The position numbers were made by a program, and so were the translations under genes. A DNA stretch of 64,000 nucleotides, taken from positions 7,626,001-7,690,000 of the forward strand of contig CM114271.1 of the NCBI GenBank assembly GCA_050084515.1, read 5' to 3'. How positions within the stretch are numbered: position 1 is the stretch's first letter; each line of letters starts with the position of its first letter. Below are positions 41,383 through 51,467 of the stretch, one piece after another. The notes under the pieces are model-generated. The model saw only the letters and a list, made by a program, of their open reading frames with translations, did no database searches and was not told the DNA's origin. The stretch comes from Blasia pusilla (lineage: Eukaryota > Marchantiophyta > Marchantiopsida > Blasiales).

Positions 41383-42001
41383 TCAGAAAACTATCTCCTC
41401 TTGAGTCATATACTGTGTGGGTGACACGCCCCCAATCGAGGTCTGTATCTGGAAGGGACAAGGCTCAATGTCCGCCTTCCGTAACCCCAACGCTAAACAT
41501 GCCGCCTTCCCTAACATCAAGGGTTGCGCTCTCGCATCAAGTAGGACGCGCTGTGGGTGGTATATTGTCCCCGTAGGATTAATCAAGCGAAATACTCCAG
41601 CTCGGCTATTCAGTAACACTACTCCAAGTGTCACCACTACTCGCTCTATGGCCGGTCGAGCTGGCATATCTACCAACTTTGCCGCCGCCGCATGCCATGA
41701 CTCTGTGGGAAACGTCCCAAGCACCGGCTCTAAGGGCAAGTCCACCACCTCGTCAACTACCTCTGAACAAGAAGCTATCACCACTCCATGCTCACACAAT
41801 GTGGCGGCAAGCCGAAACACCTCAGCTTGTCCAACTCCCAACGTCGCCAACTTTGTGGCAGAAAATAGCGGAGTTTGACTCACTCTGGTGGCCACCTCCA
41901 ACACTATGGTCGACACTGACTCCACTCGATCCAGCATAGGAGTTGTCACTCCAACTCCTCGTGATGTCAACGTACTTGCCTGAGCTATACACACCGCTGG
42001 T
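41383..42001 (-). CDS. G2 aspartic protease region
   Basis: Open from the M2 boundary: STLTSRGVGVTTPMLDRVES, LATLGVGQAEVFRLAATLCE, VVDLPLEPVLGTFPTESWHA, then HPQRVLLDARAQPLMLGKAA. The last is the protease active site region; G5 has LLDLGAQPLML, so the motif is L-L-D-x-G/R-A-Q. The stop at 41383 separates it from the next segment. The residues before 42001 belong to M2 in the apparent longer frame. Confidence 0.78.
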
Positions 42002-42011
42002 CGTCGAGGCA
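42002..42011. repeat. Target site duplication of M2, left copy
   Basis: CGTCGAGGCA, repeated at 54898-54907. The preceding T is also shared, so 10 or 11 bp. It differs from the duplication of M1, showing an independent insertion. Confidence 0.85.
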
Positions 42012-42059
42012 GGGGGTTGGTATTCTGGCATGAAAGAGCAAGAGAGGAGAGTCTCTCTT

Positions 42060-42492
42060 CAAAAAAAAGGGCCAAATCTGCCTCCTCTCTTCAAAAAAAT
42101 TTGACATATTTGAAATTTTTGTTTCCTTTCAAATTCATGAAATCTTTAGAAGAGAGTAGGTAGTGGTCCACATTCGGGCCTAAAGAAACCTCCTTTTTCC
42201 AGTGGGCGGAAAAAAAGTAGACATCATAAGACCATTACAAACATTTTTCCATCACTCTCCATGTGAGCCTAAGTTTCTTAACATTTCTTGTCTCGCTCTA
42301 CAATAAGCAATGCCCATGGGTATTTTTGTTGGAGGACCACTGATGGATCTTGATCGATGCACGATGCCAACCTCTCTTTTTGCAGGGATTGTTGCCTGCA
42401 TCATGGCCTCCCCTAAATTGCCTCATAACCAACTTTCTCTTGGTTATGAATGGTGTCTGCTCAAGACCAACTTTGTGAGAATGTGAACACAT
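42060..42492 (-). pseudogene. Conserved terminal exon-like block of M2
   Basis: KVGLEQTPFITKRKLVMRQF and RGGHDAGNNPCKKRGWHRAS match M1 13671-13770; the following DNA matches up to the purine-rich terminus. No function recognised. Confidence 0.4.
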
Positions 42493-42579
42493 TAGATGAT
42501 AATTGAACCAAAAGATTGTTAGATGTCTGGAGTAAAGAGGAGTTGATGTCCCTTCATTCAGATCCTAAATGTGAGAAAC

Positions 42580-43030
42580 CGAGAAGCTGCACCCCTCCCA
42601 ACCCGTCGGAATTTTACAGGTTGCAACTCTTGCAATCCGTCGGAATCAGACGGCTTGCACCCCTTGCAAGCAAGCTCACCATAAGAAAGGAAAGATTTTG
42701 AGAAGTGATTCCATTCCACCCTGCACCCACAAAAATCCAACAGGTTGGGAATCCGAAATGGCAATCCGACAGGTAGTAGGAATCCTGCACATCTTAGACA
42801 AGAAAAGAAGCCTACAATAGGTTTGACAAATCTAGGGGAACGAGCCAAAAGTGAAGAAGCCAGCCACAATGCGTCAGAAGTTGGTCTCACAGGGAAAGAG
42901 TTCGATCACTCAAGCAGCTAACCTGTTGGAATCCGACACCTTGCCTGGAAATGGTTAAAAAGTTGCAGTGGTCAAAAAGTGAAAAGTTGCAACCCTTTGG
43001 AATCATACGGGTTGCAAAATTGTAATTCTG
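42580..43030. repeat. Degenerate palindromes in M2 near the gene tail
   Basis: Weak, strongly mutated copies of the element palindrome near 42600-42660, 42730-42770, 42915-42945 and 42990-43015. They correspond to M1 13260-13620. Confidence 0.55.
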
Positions 43031-43158
43031 AGTAGCTAGAAGAGCACAATCCACAAGTCCAAAAACAATATTCAACAAACTTTTACAAACACCATTATCG
43101 GTTGAAAAAATCTCGTCCTTTATTACATCCGAAGGAATCTTGGAAATGTACATTTGAC

Positions 43159-43476
43159 CTAGTCTATGATTTCTTCAACCTCGTCATCTACAAATATACT
43201 CCTAACTCTCCTAGGTTCATGTACAAAAGGAATGTCCTGGGATACAAGTGGCTCCTCTGGCCGATTGTAGACGGGGATCGAAAATGTTGGCAAATTCGAG
43301 AGCCTTGGCCCCCCCCTAGGAACACTGTAACGGTCCCATGTAACCTGATTTGAGTCCCACCGCCTTCCTTGGCAGTATATCTTGTACACTTTGCAATGTG
43401 ACACCCATCCAGTATCAATATGTGCTCCGTCCTTGGAAATACCATGATGGCAATCCAACAAGTAGTAGGAATCCAA
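43159..43476 (-). pseudogene. M2 second gene tail, acidic end
   Basis: 105 open residues ending RRVRSIFVDDEVEEIID, the counterpart of M1 12820-13117. DTGWVSHCKVYKIYCQGRRW and SVPRGGPRLSNLPTFSIPVY are shared. Likely a duplicated last exon of the ParB/MTase gene; function unknown. Confidence 0.45.
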
Positions 43477-44459
43477 GATGTCTTAGAGAAGAGAAGAAGC
43501 CTACGCCTTGTTTGACGATACTAGGGGAAGGTGCCAAAGTGAAGAAGCCCGCCAAAATGTCTCTAAAGAGTCCGAAAGAGTCCGATCACTCACGCAGCCA
43601 ACTTGTCGGAATCCGACTGGTTGCTTGGAAGTGGTTAAAAAGGTGCAGTGGTCAAAAAGTGAAAAGTTGCAAGCCGTGGAAATCCGGCGGGTTGCAAAAT
43701 AGAAGTCCTCGGAGTACATAGACGATCACATTCGACAAGACCAAAAAAGATATTCAACAAACTTTTACAAACACCATCATCGTTCGAAAAAATCTTGTCC
43801 TTTATTACATCCGAAAGAAGCTCGGAACTGTACATTTGATCTATTCTATGAAATATTTTGCCTCATCATCAAATAAATCCCTACTCCAAACGTTGCAGTC
43901 AAGCTGGGTCCTTGAGTTCTTTGAACTCACTCATCATCATCCGAGAGCTCTTCCAAGATTACTGTCGGCCTTGCCCTCCCGATTTTTGGAATCGTGGGAA
44001 GTGACAATGGTGTCACTACCAATGGTGGGTCTGAAACCGGAGCTCTCGGCTTTGGAGGAGAGTTGTACGTCCCAACTAGCCTGTCATAATCTGCCTTTGC
44101 CTCCTTGCAAAGGTCAAACAGTTGCTGCCTTCCCTCAAGGCAAAGAATGTTCCTGCCACTCTGCAAGGCGCCCCTGATACTCGCCCCTGATACTCGCCCC
44201 TGAAAGGCCCACTAAGTCGAACACCAAGTCACCCGGCCTTGAGCAGAGCTCGATGAGCGTTTGCATCAGGGCTAGCGACTTTTCCCTTCCTCCAAGTAAT
44301 GGGGTACCGTCTTACATGAAAATTCCTCGGGGGGAATTGTATAAACTATCTAAGCTGTACCCATCGGAGCATGGATCCACAGGATCCAGGATCTTAAACA
44401 CCTGGAAGTTGTGCTCGGGCCGAACAAAGGAGTAAACATAGGAGTGTTCCATCTGTAAA

Positions 44460-44825
44460 GAAGCACGTTGGAAACAATGTCAGCAACAACAAAGAGCAAC
44501 TTGGCCATTGGTCTACTCTCAGTATGGTGATATAATGTGCAACACGTCCCCAAAGAACTTCGCTTAACCCCAGAGAACTTCTTTATAATCCTAACATTGG
44601 AGCAACCTGTCGGAGTCCGACGGGTTGTTTTACAAGTGGCTTGTGATTTTTTTGTCCATGAGCAACCCATCGGAAGGCGACAGGTTGCTGGCTTAAAGCA
44701 GCCCATGGTTGGCTAAGAGCAACCCGTCGCTTTCAGACGGATTGCAAACAGACCCAGCTCAAACAATCCGACGGGTTGCATGTAGAGATGCAACCCGTCA
44801 GAGAAAGATAATTTGGATACAAATT
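44460..44825. repeat. Palindromes in intron 3 of the M2 ParB/MTase gene
   Basis: Four or five copies at about 44601, 44662, 44719, 44765 and 44789, less complete than in M1 intron 3. They include AGCAACCCATCGGAAGGCGA, the counterpart of M1 11374. Confidence 0.75.
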
Positions 44826-45365
44826 TAGAGCCCTTACCCGAATTTGACTCGTCACGGATCGGAGTGGGTACTCGTTCTTCATGACCCACGATTGCGCCGT
44901 CCTCCACTTGAGGGACCTCTTGACGTACTTGAGGTTGAAGAGCTCGTCCTTGCTCCCTCCAGTCAAAACTAAGAAATAGCCCCTGTCACTGAGATAAGCG
45001 TCTGCAAAGGAAAACAGGAGCACAATCTGGTCATAAGAAAGAGGGACATTCCAATCTGGGACCCCGTCGGACAGATTCTCGTCCCACAAGCGCAACACCG
45101 AGGGCAAATCAGCAACGAGGAGATCCACCACCACCTCTTCGACCTCCCCATGGACCGTCCAAGGAGTGTGGCCGTTTTGTTGAAGCATTCGTCCCAGGGT
45201 TGTCAATTTTTTGATGGTGGGTGTCGACGATTGGGAACTGAAACTTTTCAGCTCATCTTGAACATTTGTGCAGTGAAGGATGACGCTTGTCCGGGTCGTT
45301 GTTTCTCTATGTCTTCCCAAGGATGATGGAGTGTATTCCACATCCTGGTCTGCTCCTTGGGACAA
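44826..45365 (-). pseudogene. M2 exon 3 end: methyltransferase motif IV region
   Basis: SSTPTIKKLTTLGRMLQQNG, then EVVVDLLVADLPSVLRLWDE (residues 78-96 of the open frame; DLPS encoded near 45099-45110), NVPLSYDQIVLLFSFADAYL and DRGYFLVLTGGSKDELFNLK. The string hydrophobic-D-L-hydrophobic-x-D-L-P-S...W...LSYDQI...GYFLVL matches motif IV and the following strands of N4C/N6A methyltransferases, with DLPS instead of DPPY. M1 has the same DLPS. It ends with TSQIR at the donor GTAAGG. Confidence 0.7.
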
Positions 45366-46860
45366 CCATGGCGCCTATCGCTTTCACTTCTCCCGAGTCT
45401 GCGGTCTCTATGACCTCAGACTCTGGTGGCGTTTTCTTTGCGGAGGACCTGGTCCGACCCTCTCTCTCTGCTCGCCCGAACGACTCCGGCTTTCGCCTTG
45501 AATCTCTAGCCTCTCTTTGGGAAGACTCGGCCTCGGAATTCTTCGATCCCCTTGCCTTGGCTTTGAGACCCGCTGTAGATTTGTCCTTGGCAATGACGAC
45601 CTTGGACACCAACTCCGCTGTCTCGAGGGCTTGCTCCTCCGTATCTCCTTCAAAAAAGTCTTCAAGCTGCACAAAATTGGGGATGTCGTCCCTACCTACG
45701 GCCACTGCATCATAGAGCAGGCGTAGATCTTTCTCAATTATGTCCTCAGGGTCGTTGAAGTCCAGCCAAATTGGGCAATTCTCCACCTCCCAATCGAACA
45801 TGCTTTGAGCCATCTCCATGTCGTACATGGAAATTGTCTCTCCATCAGGCAGAGAAGCCCACAATTTGCAAGCTGCCGGTATTTTTTGCCATGTACCTGC
45901 ATTCTTACAATGGACGAGGTACCTGAACACCATGCGTTGGGAAGCTCTTAGTCGAGATGCATCGGCCGCCTGCTCTTGAAGATCTCGCTTCTTCTTTGCG
46001 AAATCCTTTTTTTTCACCTCTATTTCTTCGTCAAGGTCTGCCTGAGGGAGGATGCGATCCTTGAACATTGTCCTGAAACATTTTTATGGGCTTGTCCCAC
46101 ATGTCATCAAGCCAAAGTTCAAAATTTTCAGCACTCTCCAAGTTTGCTTCCTCCGGAACTGGCTCTTTTCTTTTTAGCTCCGCTTGGAGACCCACGAGCA
46201 TGGACTTCCCGAGAAGCCGCAACGCGTCCCAGAATGACCATTCATGGAGCCAATGGGAGATCACTCGATCAGAGACACTCGGAGGATGGTGTGCCGCCCT
46301 CTTTTGGGCCTCTGTGCCCTCGAGACTGATTTTCATCAGTCGGATTCTCCTAAATTTGCTAATTCCAGACAAGGCAAATCGATGCACGCAATCGAGAGAC
46401 ACTTTCTCCCCAATCTGATTTGCGGATCTTCATCCCTCTTCCGCTGGCGCTTGATGATCGCCTTCAGCTCCTTGTAGAAATCGGGGCCAAGTTTGGGGTT
46501 AAGAATGGCGATGTAGCGCTGCATCTTGCTTGCCGTATACTTCGTAGCTATAAATACTGCAGCATGGATGAACTTTGCACGCTCAAACATAGACACTTTC
46601 TCCCTCCTCTCCAGCTCCAATGCACTCCTCTTCTTGGCGGCCTGTATCTTCGACCAGCAAAGGATTGTCACGGCTGCATCTTGGGAAATAAACTTATTTG
46701 CCCAAGTCTTTTTTTATATTTGATCACCCTTTGCCAGCATCTCATTTACAAGGGCGTCGCCCAAAACCCCTTGTACTCTGTCGGGTGCATCGTTAGCACT
46801 TTCTTCACCCTATCGCAATCCTTGATCCAGTGGTGGGTGACATTCCCCTCCGATACAATC
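45307..46860 (-). pseudogene. M2 exon 3, helical middle
   Basis: Segments MTILCWSKIQAAKKRSALEL (46671-46336), VHRFALSGISKFRRIRLMKI (46402-46031) and the 253-residue MFKDRILPQADLDEEIEVKK (46068-45307), with WEVENCPIWLDFNDPEDIIE. Lys/Glu-rich, probably helical, no named domain. Two frameshifts relative to M1. It connects the ParB-like part to the methyltransferase. Confidence 0.65.
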
Positions 46861-46899
46861 CTGCACATCCAAACTCAATATTAGAAATTTTGCAAGGTA

Positions 46900-47640
46900 C
46901 ATGGGTTCCTGCAACCCGTCGGACTCCGACAGGTCGTTATTGCTCATGGTCGGAATGGAAGCAACGAGCTAAATTTTGCAACCCATCAGAATCCGACGGA
47001 TTGCATTCAGATTTGTGATTGCCTGGTTTCAACCCGTCGAACTCGGACGGGTTGTCAGATTATCTGTATTTAGAGAGTGGTTTCCGCGAGAAAAGTGAAC
47101 ATATCAACCCGTCGGAGTTCGACAGGTTGCGCAATTTCAATTAAAGTTGCAATTTGACCCAAAAAAATGTAGCTCCCCTACTTCGGAATGCAACTTGTCG
47201 GACTCCGACAAGTTGCTTTCAGCCAGAAACATCAAAAAACATCCCAAAACAGCTTCGAGTCAAGCAACCCGTTGGACTCTGACGAGTTTCTTTCTTCAAA
47301 AAACATCCAAAAATAGCGGTGAGTCGAGCAACTCATCGGACTCCAACGAGTTGCTTTCGGCCAAAAACATCCTAAACCAGTGATCAGTCGAGCAACTCGT
47401 CCGAGTCCGACGAGTTGCTTTTGGCCAAAAACATCCTAAACCAGAGATCAGTCGAGCAACTCGTCGGAGTCCGACGAGTTGCTTTCGGCCAAAAACATCC
47501 TTAACCAGTGATCAGTCGAGCAACTTGTTGAAGTCCGACGAGTTTCTTTTGGCCAAAAACATTCCAAAAATAGTGGGGACTCAAACAACTAGTCGGAGTC
47601 CGACGGTTTGCAGCAAGAGGAAACTTACGGCATGCATGGC
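46900..47640. repeat. Palindrome array with 64-bp period in intron 2 of the M2 ParB/MTase gene
   Basis: Palindromes start at 46913, 46978, 47030, 47107, 47190, 47264, 47328, 47392, 47456, 47520 and 47584. The last six are spaced by exactly 64 bases with repeated flank CCAAAAACATCC...CAGTCGA. The copy 47190-47216 has arms GCAACTTGTCGG/CCGACAAGTTGC and the copy 47456-47482 has GCAACTCGTCGG/CCGACGAGTTGC. Both are perfect palindromes with changes matched on both arms. Confidence 0.93.
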
Positions 47641-48081
47641 CATCTCCACCGTCGCCATGTGGTGAGGGTATGGATGTAGCACCACTGCCTTCACCCAAAA
47701 ATGTGCCTCCAATGAGTTTGGGCGCTCCTCTGCAAACTGGGTCCACGCCATGAACCCGTGGTTTCCATCCCAGATGAAGAAATACAGGTTCCGCATCCAG
47801 CTGAATTCCGTCCCCTCTGTCGCCCTTCTGAATTCCTGATCACTCATCCTCCGGAATGTGTCGAGCGCTTCCAAGTCCTCCTCCATAACCAGCGCTTGGG
47901 TTCCAAGGTCATCGTAAGGCTGAACATAGAACGGAGGGAAGCTGTCGACGTAGGATGTTGTCGCTGCCGATTGTTTCAGCTTCGCAATATCCTCGTCAGA
48001 CTGAATTTCGCGGATGTACTCCATAGTTCGCAATCGGCAAAGTGGAATTCTCGGGGTGTATTGGCCCTCCATCAATGCCAT
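47614..48081 (-). CDS. M2 exon 2: ParB/sulfiredoxin-like domain
   Basis: MALMEGQYTPRIPLCRLRTM, IREIQSDEDIAKLKQS, SFPPFYVQPYDDLG, EFSWMRNLYFFIWDGNHGFM, then AHFWVKAVVLHPYPHHMATV and MAMHA at donor GTAAGT. The Arg of the DGNHR loop is Gly here (Arg in M1), which would probably harm nucleotide binding. The part after the loop, lost in M1, completes the domain. It is preceded by intron 1 and followed by the 64-bp palindrome array. Confidence 0.72.
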
Positions 48082-48190
48082 CTGCTTTACCACCTATCAC
48101 AACGGGGACAAGGTCAATAAGCTACACTGAATTGCCAATGAATTGCAACATGGGCCTTCACATAATTCAATGAACACAGATCCTCTCTTA

Positions 48191-48821
48191 CCCGCTCAAA
48201 GATTGGGTCGGTGTCTTGGCCAGCCAACTGCTCTGGGACAGCAACTGGCAAGTCCACTAGAAACTCGTCGATCCGATAGAGGTCAATTTCTTCCGCCGGG
48301 CTTAGGGACGAGGATGACTGCTCTGCTGCTTCTTCAGCGATGTCCACCATCTCCACGCTGGCGGTCCTCATGACCTCATTGTCCGTCACTTGAACTTCGG
48401 CCGTTTCCGCTATATTGATTGTGTCCCGGGACTTCATTGCGGACATTTCCTGCATCTCAACACTTTTGGTTGGACCGGCAAGGCTTTTTTCAATGGCAAT
48501 TTCTTTTTCCCTCCGAGCTTTTTCCAATTCTGCTCTCCTCACCGACGCCTCCAGACGCTTCTTTTCACGCTTTTTGTCGGCGACCCTTTTCTTCAAGGCC
48601 TGCGACGCCTCAGCATCTGCGTTCTATTTTTCGAGCGCCTCATTTACACGCTTTGCAAGAAGCTCCTGCTTGTGCATCTCCGCTTCCCTTTCCCGCTCCT
48701 CGATTTCTTGCTGCCTTATCTCATTGGCCGAACGAGGCCCTAGAGATGGTGAAGCAGAAGTCCTCATGGACTTGGGAGTGAAGCTCCCAGGCTTGTTTGC
48801 TTGAGATTTTTTCCTCGTCAT
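48191..48821 (-). pseudogene. M2 exon 1: charged N-terminus
   Basis: MTRKKSQANKPGSFTPKSMR, IRQQEIEEREREAEMHKQEL, one TAG, then KKRVADKKREKKRLEASVRR and AELEKARREKEIAIEKSLAG, a long charged helix, then an acidic and Ser-rich linker (SSSSLSPAEEIDLYRIDEFL) to FERV at the donor. Lys/Arg clusters could act as a nuclear signal. The start is conserved with M1. Confidence 0.68.
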
Positions 48822-49128
48822 TGTTCCCGAAAATGCCTCCTATGGACAAGGAAATTGCTCTCTATGCACGATGAATCGGCTCAAGGAATCGCCTTTATGA
48901 GTCGCCTTGCTGATGAGGCGATGAGTCCCCTTGATGAATCGGCTTGCTGATGTCGCGATGAGTCGCCTTGATGAGTAGCTCGAATCATCTCGCGATCGTT
49001 CGCTCGAATCGTCTCGCGATCGGCTGATGAGTGGCCGTGTAAAGCACCCCTTGGTATCTGGTCAGCTGTTGTGCGGAAGAGCAATTGAGATCTTGAAACG
49101 AAAAACCGGAAATGAGCGAACCTTCCCC

Positions 49129-49140
49129 TATTTTTACTTT
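49129..49140 (-). promoter_or_regulatory. TATA-like box of M2 ParB/MTase gene (mutated)
   Basis: AAGTAAAAATAG on the minus strand, where M1 has AAGTATAAATAG. It lies 308 bases before the conserved ATG at 48821. The T to A change probably weakens it. Confidence 0.5.
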
Positions 49141-49269
49141 TCGAGCCGTTGGGCTGACCGTTGGGTCGCATCGTCCTTCCGACGACGACGTGCCGGCCAT
49201 TATGGAAGTCTGGACGTGAAAAAAACCAACCCAACAGCTTCGACACATTGCACGCTTCCCGAGGGTTCA

Positions 49270-50360
49270 AGGCATCCGTCCTCGTGGCAACCCGTCGGAG
49301 ACCGACAGGTTGAGCGCCTCCGTCGTCTTCAAACAAGAACACAAGGTACCCGCGCAATCGTCGGAGACCGACAGGTTGCACGCCTATGTCGTCTTCGGAC
49401 AAGAATGCGAGGTACCCGCGCAACCCGTCAAATTCTGATGGGTTGCACGCGTCCCTCGTCTTGGGATAACAAGCCAGGCTTCCCGCGCAACTCGTCGGAG
49501 GCCGACGGGTTGCGCGCCTCCTTCGGAAGGACGATGCGACCCAACGGTCAGCCCAACGGCTCGAAAAGTATAAATAGGGGAAGGTTTGCTCGTTTTCGGT
49601 TTTTCGTTTCGCAATCTCAATTGCTCTTCCGCGCAGCAGCTAACCAGATACCAACGCTTACAAGGCGAGGCACTTGCGCAACCCGTCTGAGGTCGACGGG
49701 TTGCGCGCCTCCACCGTCTTTGGGCAAGAAGGTGTGGCCCGTGCAGCTCATCGGAAACATACGTGTTGCACCCTTCCTTAATGTAAGTGTAACAAGGTGA
49801 GGCAATTGCGCAACCCGTCTGAGGCCGACAGGTTGCGCGCCTCCCCCGTCTTCGGGCAAGAAGGCGCAGCACCCGCCCAACTCGTCGGAGATTGACGGGT
49901 TGCACGCTTCCTTCATGTTAGCGTTACAAGGTGAGGCAGAAGCGTGCAACCCGTCCGAAGCCGACGGGTTGCACGCTTTGCTTATCTTGGGTTAATAGGC
50001 AAAGTACTAGGGTTCCCTGTCGGTTATTGACAGGTTGCACGCTTTTCTATCCCTCGGGTAACAATGCGACAACGCATAGTTCCGAGGCAACCCATTGCAA
50101 TCCGACGGGTCACAAGATCTACCTTGAGTTGGACAATCCCGCAAAAGTCCCCAACGATTGGTTGCCTTAGCATATGCAAGCGATATCTTGTGTTTGGTGC
50201 TAGAAAAATCGACTCAAAAAACCTTTGGTCGGCAAGAAGGGGGTACCAACCCAACGGACTCCGACGGGTTCCAACAAAATGAAGTGCATGCTTCGAAACC
50301 AACATCTTTGATTCCCAAATTCTGCAACCAACCTAACTCCAACAGGTTGCAACAGAATTG
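49270..50360. repeat. Palindrome cluster between the two M2 genes
   Basis: About fifteen full or partial palindromes (for example 49286, 49354, 49421, 49488, 49678, 49742, 49810, 49877, 49945, 50010, 50090, 50247, 50325), many in steps of 65-68 bases with CCCGCGCAAC or GGCAAGAAGG in the flank. The long frames here on both strands are repeat translations. Confidence 0.85.
49569..49577 (+). promoter_or_regulatory. Intact TATA box facing the transposase in M2
   Basis: TATAAATAG in the plus-facing copy of the inverted promoter block, 940 bases upstream of the transposase ATG (50508). It could give a long-leader transposase transcript or none at all. Confidence 0.45.
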
Positions 50361-50443
50361 AATCCATTGTGTCAAACATTTTCAACTACCAAACTTCATC
50401 TTGTCAGTCAAATTCTGTCAGGAGAATCTGAAACCCTATTCAC

Positions 50444-50455
50444 TATAAATTAAAC
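50444..50455 (+). promoter_or_regulatory. TATA box of M2 transposase gene
   Basis: TATAAATTAAAC, 53 bases before the conserved ATG at 50508. The same box lies before the M1 transposase. Confidence 0.5.
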
Positions 50456-50675
50456 ATTCTCATTCTCATACCAATTCTCTCTCTCCTCCCAATGGAATCT
50501 TCTCGGAATGGACAATTATGTGAAGCTCACTTGTGGCGGTCATCTAGCAGCCCTTCCTCAATCAGAAATCGTTCGACCGCAAGCTCGTGAGTCTTTCATA
50601 GCAGTGGATGAAAATTTTCTCTCAGTTTGATTTCTTCTCCAAATTGGAACCATCTTTGTATCCAAGGATGTTAGG

Positions 50676-51465
50676 GTGGACGATACGGAGGACATTATAG
50701 GTGAGACAGTCCAACCACTGATTGTAGACCGTAAAGTATGGAATCTCCTACCTCTAGCAAATGGTCAATACAAAGTTTACGGCTTGCCCCTGAATTCCTC
50801 TGTTTCCCAAGTAGACGGTCGAGAATTTCCTACTGCACCAAGCTCTACATTTGCAACTCCTAGCTCAGTAGATCCGGCTTCGACTCTAACTTGACACGCT
50901 CGTAACAATGTTGTTCTTCTTGAAGATATTCCGGATGTTGTCAACCTCAGTGGATCTGTCGGACACCAACCGTGCCCTCTGTCCGCCTACTCGTTCCTCT
51001 TGCGAGTATCAGGCAATAGTTTGCTATCGTCTCTGGCCTTGAAAATGTTCAAGCACATTCTTGTCGATGAGTTGCCGCCCACGTACGATGGTAATTGCAT
51101 TTTTGAGTTGCCTCCACTTGCTGCTCGTGCTCAAAAGAATGATGGAGGATGCTTGAAGGGTATGGAGAGAAAGTCTGATTGTCATCGATGGTGCAGGCTT
51201 CAACGGACTAGTGCTTCAATTCCAGATGGTCCTTGGATTGTCTCCTGCCGCCAATGCGTTGGAGCCTTGGAGTGTAGAAGTCCAGCATGCCTGTATCTAG
51301 AGCGCAACGAGCGAGTCAATACATCGCAATTCCCCCCCAAGAATGCAAAAACTCCATATGAGGTTGGTGCCACCATACCGCCGGGAGGCCATCAATGTCC
51401 TCATTGTCAGGCATCCCCCTTCTGCGTTTGAGCGTGTCCTGCATACATAATTTTCATTGTCCATG
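50676..51465 (+). pseudogene. M2 transposase N-terminal zinc-binding region
   Basis: VDDTEDIIGETVQPLIVDRK (50676-50894), then after a frame change MRVSGNSLLSSLALKMFKHI (51000-51431), PPTYDGNCIFELPP, DCHRWCRLQRTSASIPDGPW, CRQCVGALECRSPAC, and GGHQCPHCQASPFCV. Cys pairs CxxC, CxxxxC and CxxC with His fit a WRKY-GCM1-like finger. It probably binds DNA, and the element ends or the 27-bp palindromes would be natural targets; inference. Confidence 0.6.
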
Positions 51466-51467
51466 AC

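Larger units (their letters stand above)
43927..48821 (-). pseudogene. M2 ParB-like / amino-methyltransferase-like gene, whole locus
   Basis: Better preserved than M1. Exon 1 48821-48191 (one TAG after residue 66), exon 2 48081-47614, exon 3 46860-44826, exon 4 about 44450-43927. Intron 1: donor CGG/GTAAGA, acceptor AAAGCAG/ATG, phase 0. Intron 2: donor GCC/GTAAGT, acceptor GTGCAG/GATTG; the frames do not join cleanly here. Intron 3: donor CGG/GTAAGG, phase 0. Exon 3 and exon 4 each carry frameshifts. Domain order: charged coiled coil, acidic linker, ParB/Srx-like, helical part, then a beta-order amino-methyltransferase with motif IV before motif I. Divergent from the transposase. A DNA-marking role is inferred. 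Confidence 0.75.
49109..49640. repeat. Inverted duplication of the promoter block in M2
   Basis: The block GGAAGGACGATGCGACCCAA, CGGTCAGCCCAACGGCTCG, AAAAGTAxAAATAGGGG occurs on minus at 49187-49109 and on plus at about 49525-49605, and continues through TTGCTCTTCCGC and CCAGATACCAA in both. Between them lie several palindromes. M1 has only the copy facing its ParB/MTase gene. Confidence 0.85.

Noticed and set aside
47264-47640. Regularly spaced palindromic repeats that look like a CRISPR array
   Set aside because: The sequences between repeats are themselves repeated, not unique, the array lies within an intron of a eukaryotic transposon gene, and no cas genes are present.
50587-50625. 39-base intron in the M2 transposase (GTGAGT...CTCAG)
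   Set aside because: Too short for a usual plant intron and the acceptor is not conserved in M1; kept only as a possibility in the gene note.
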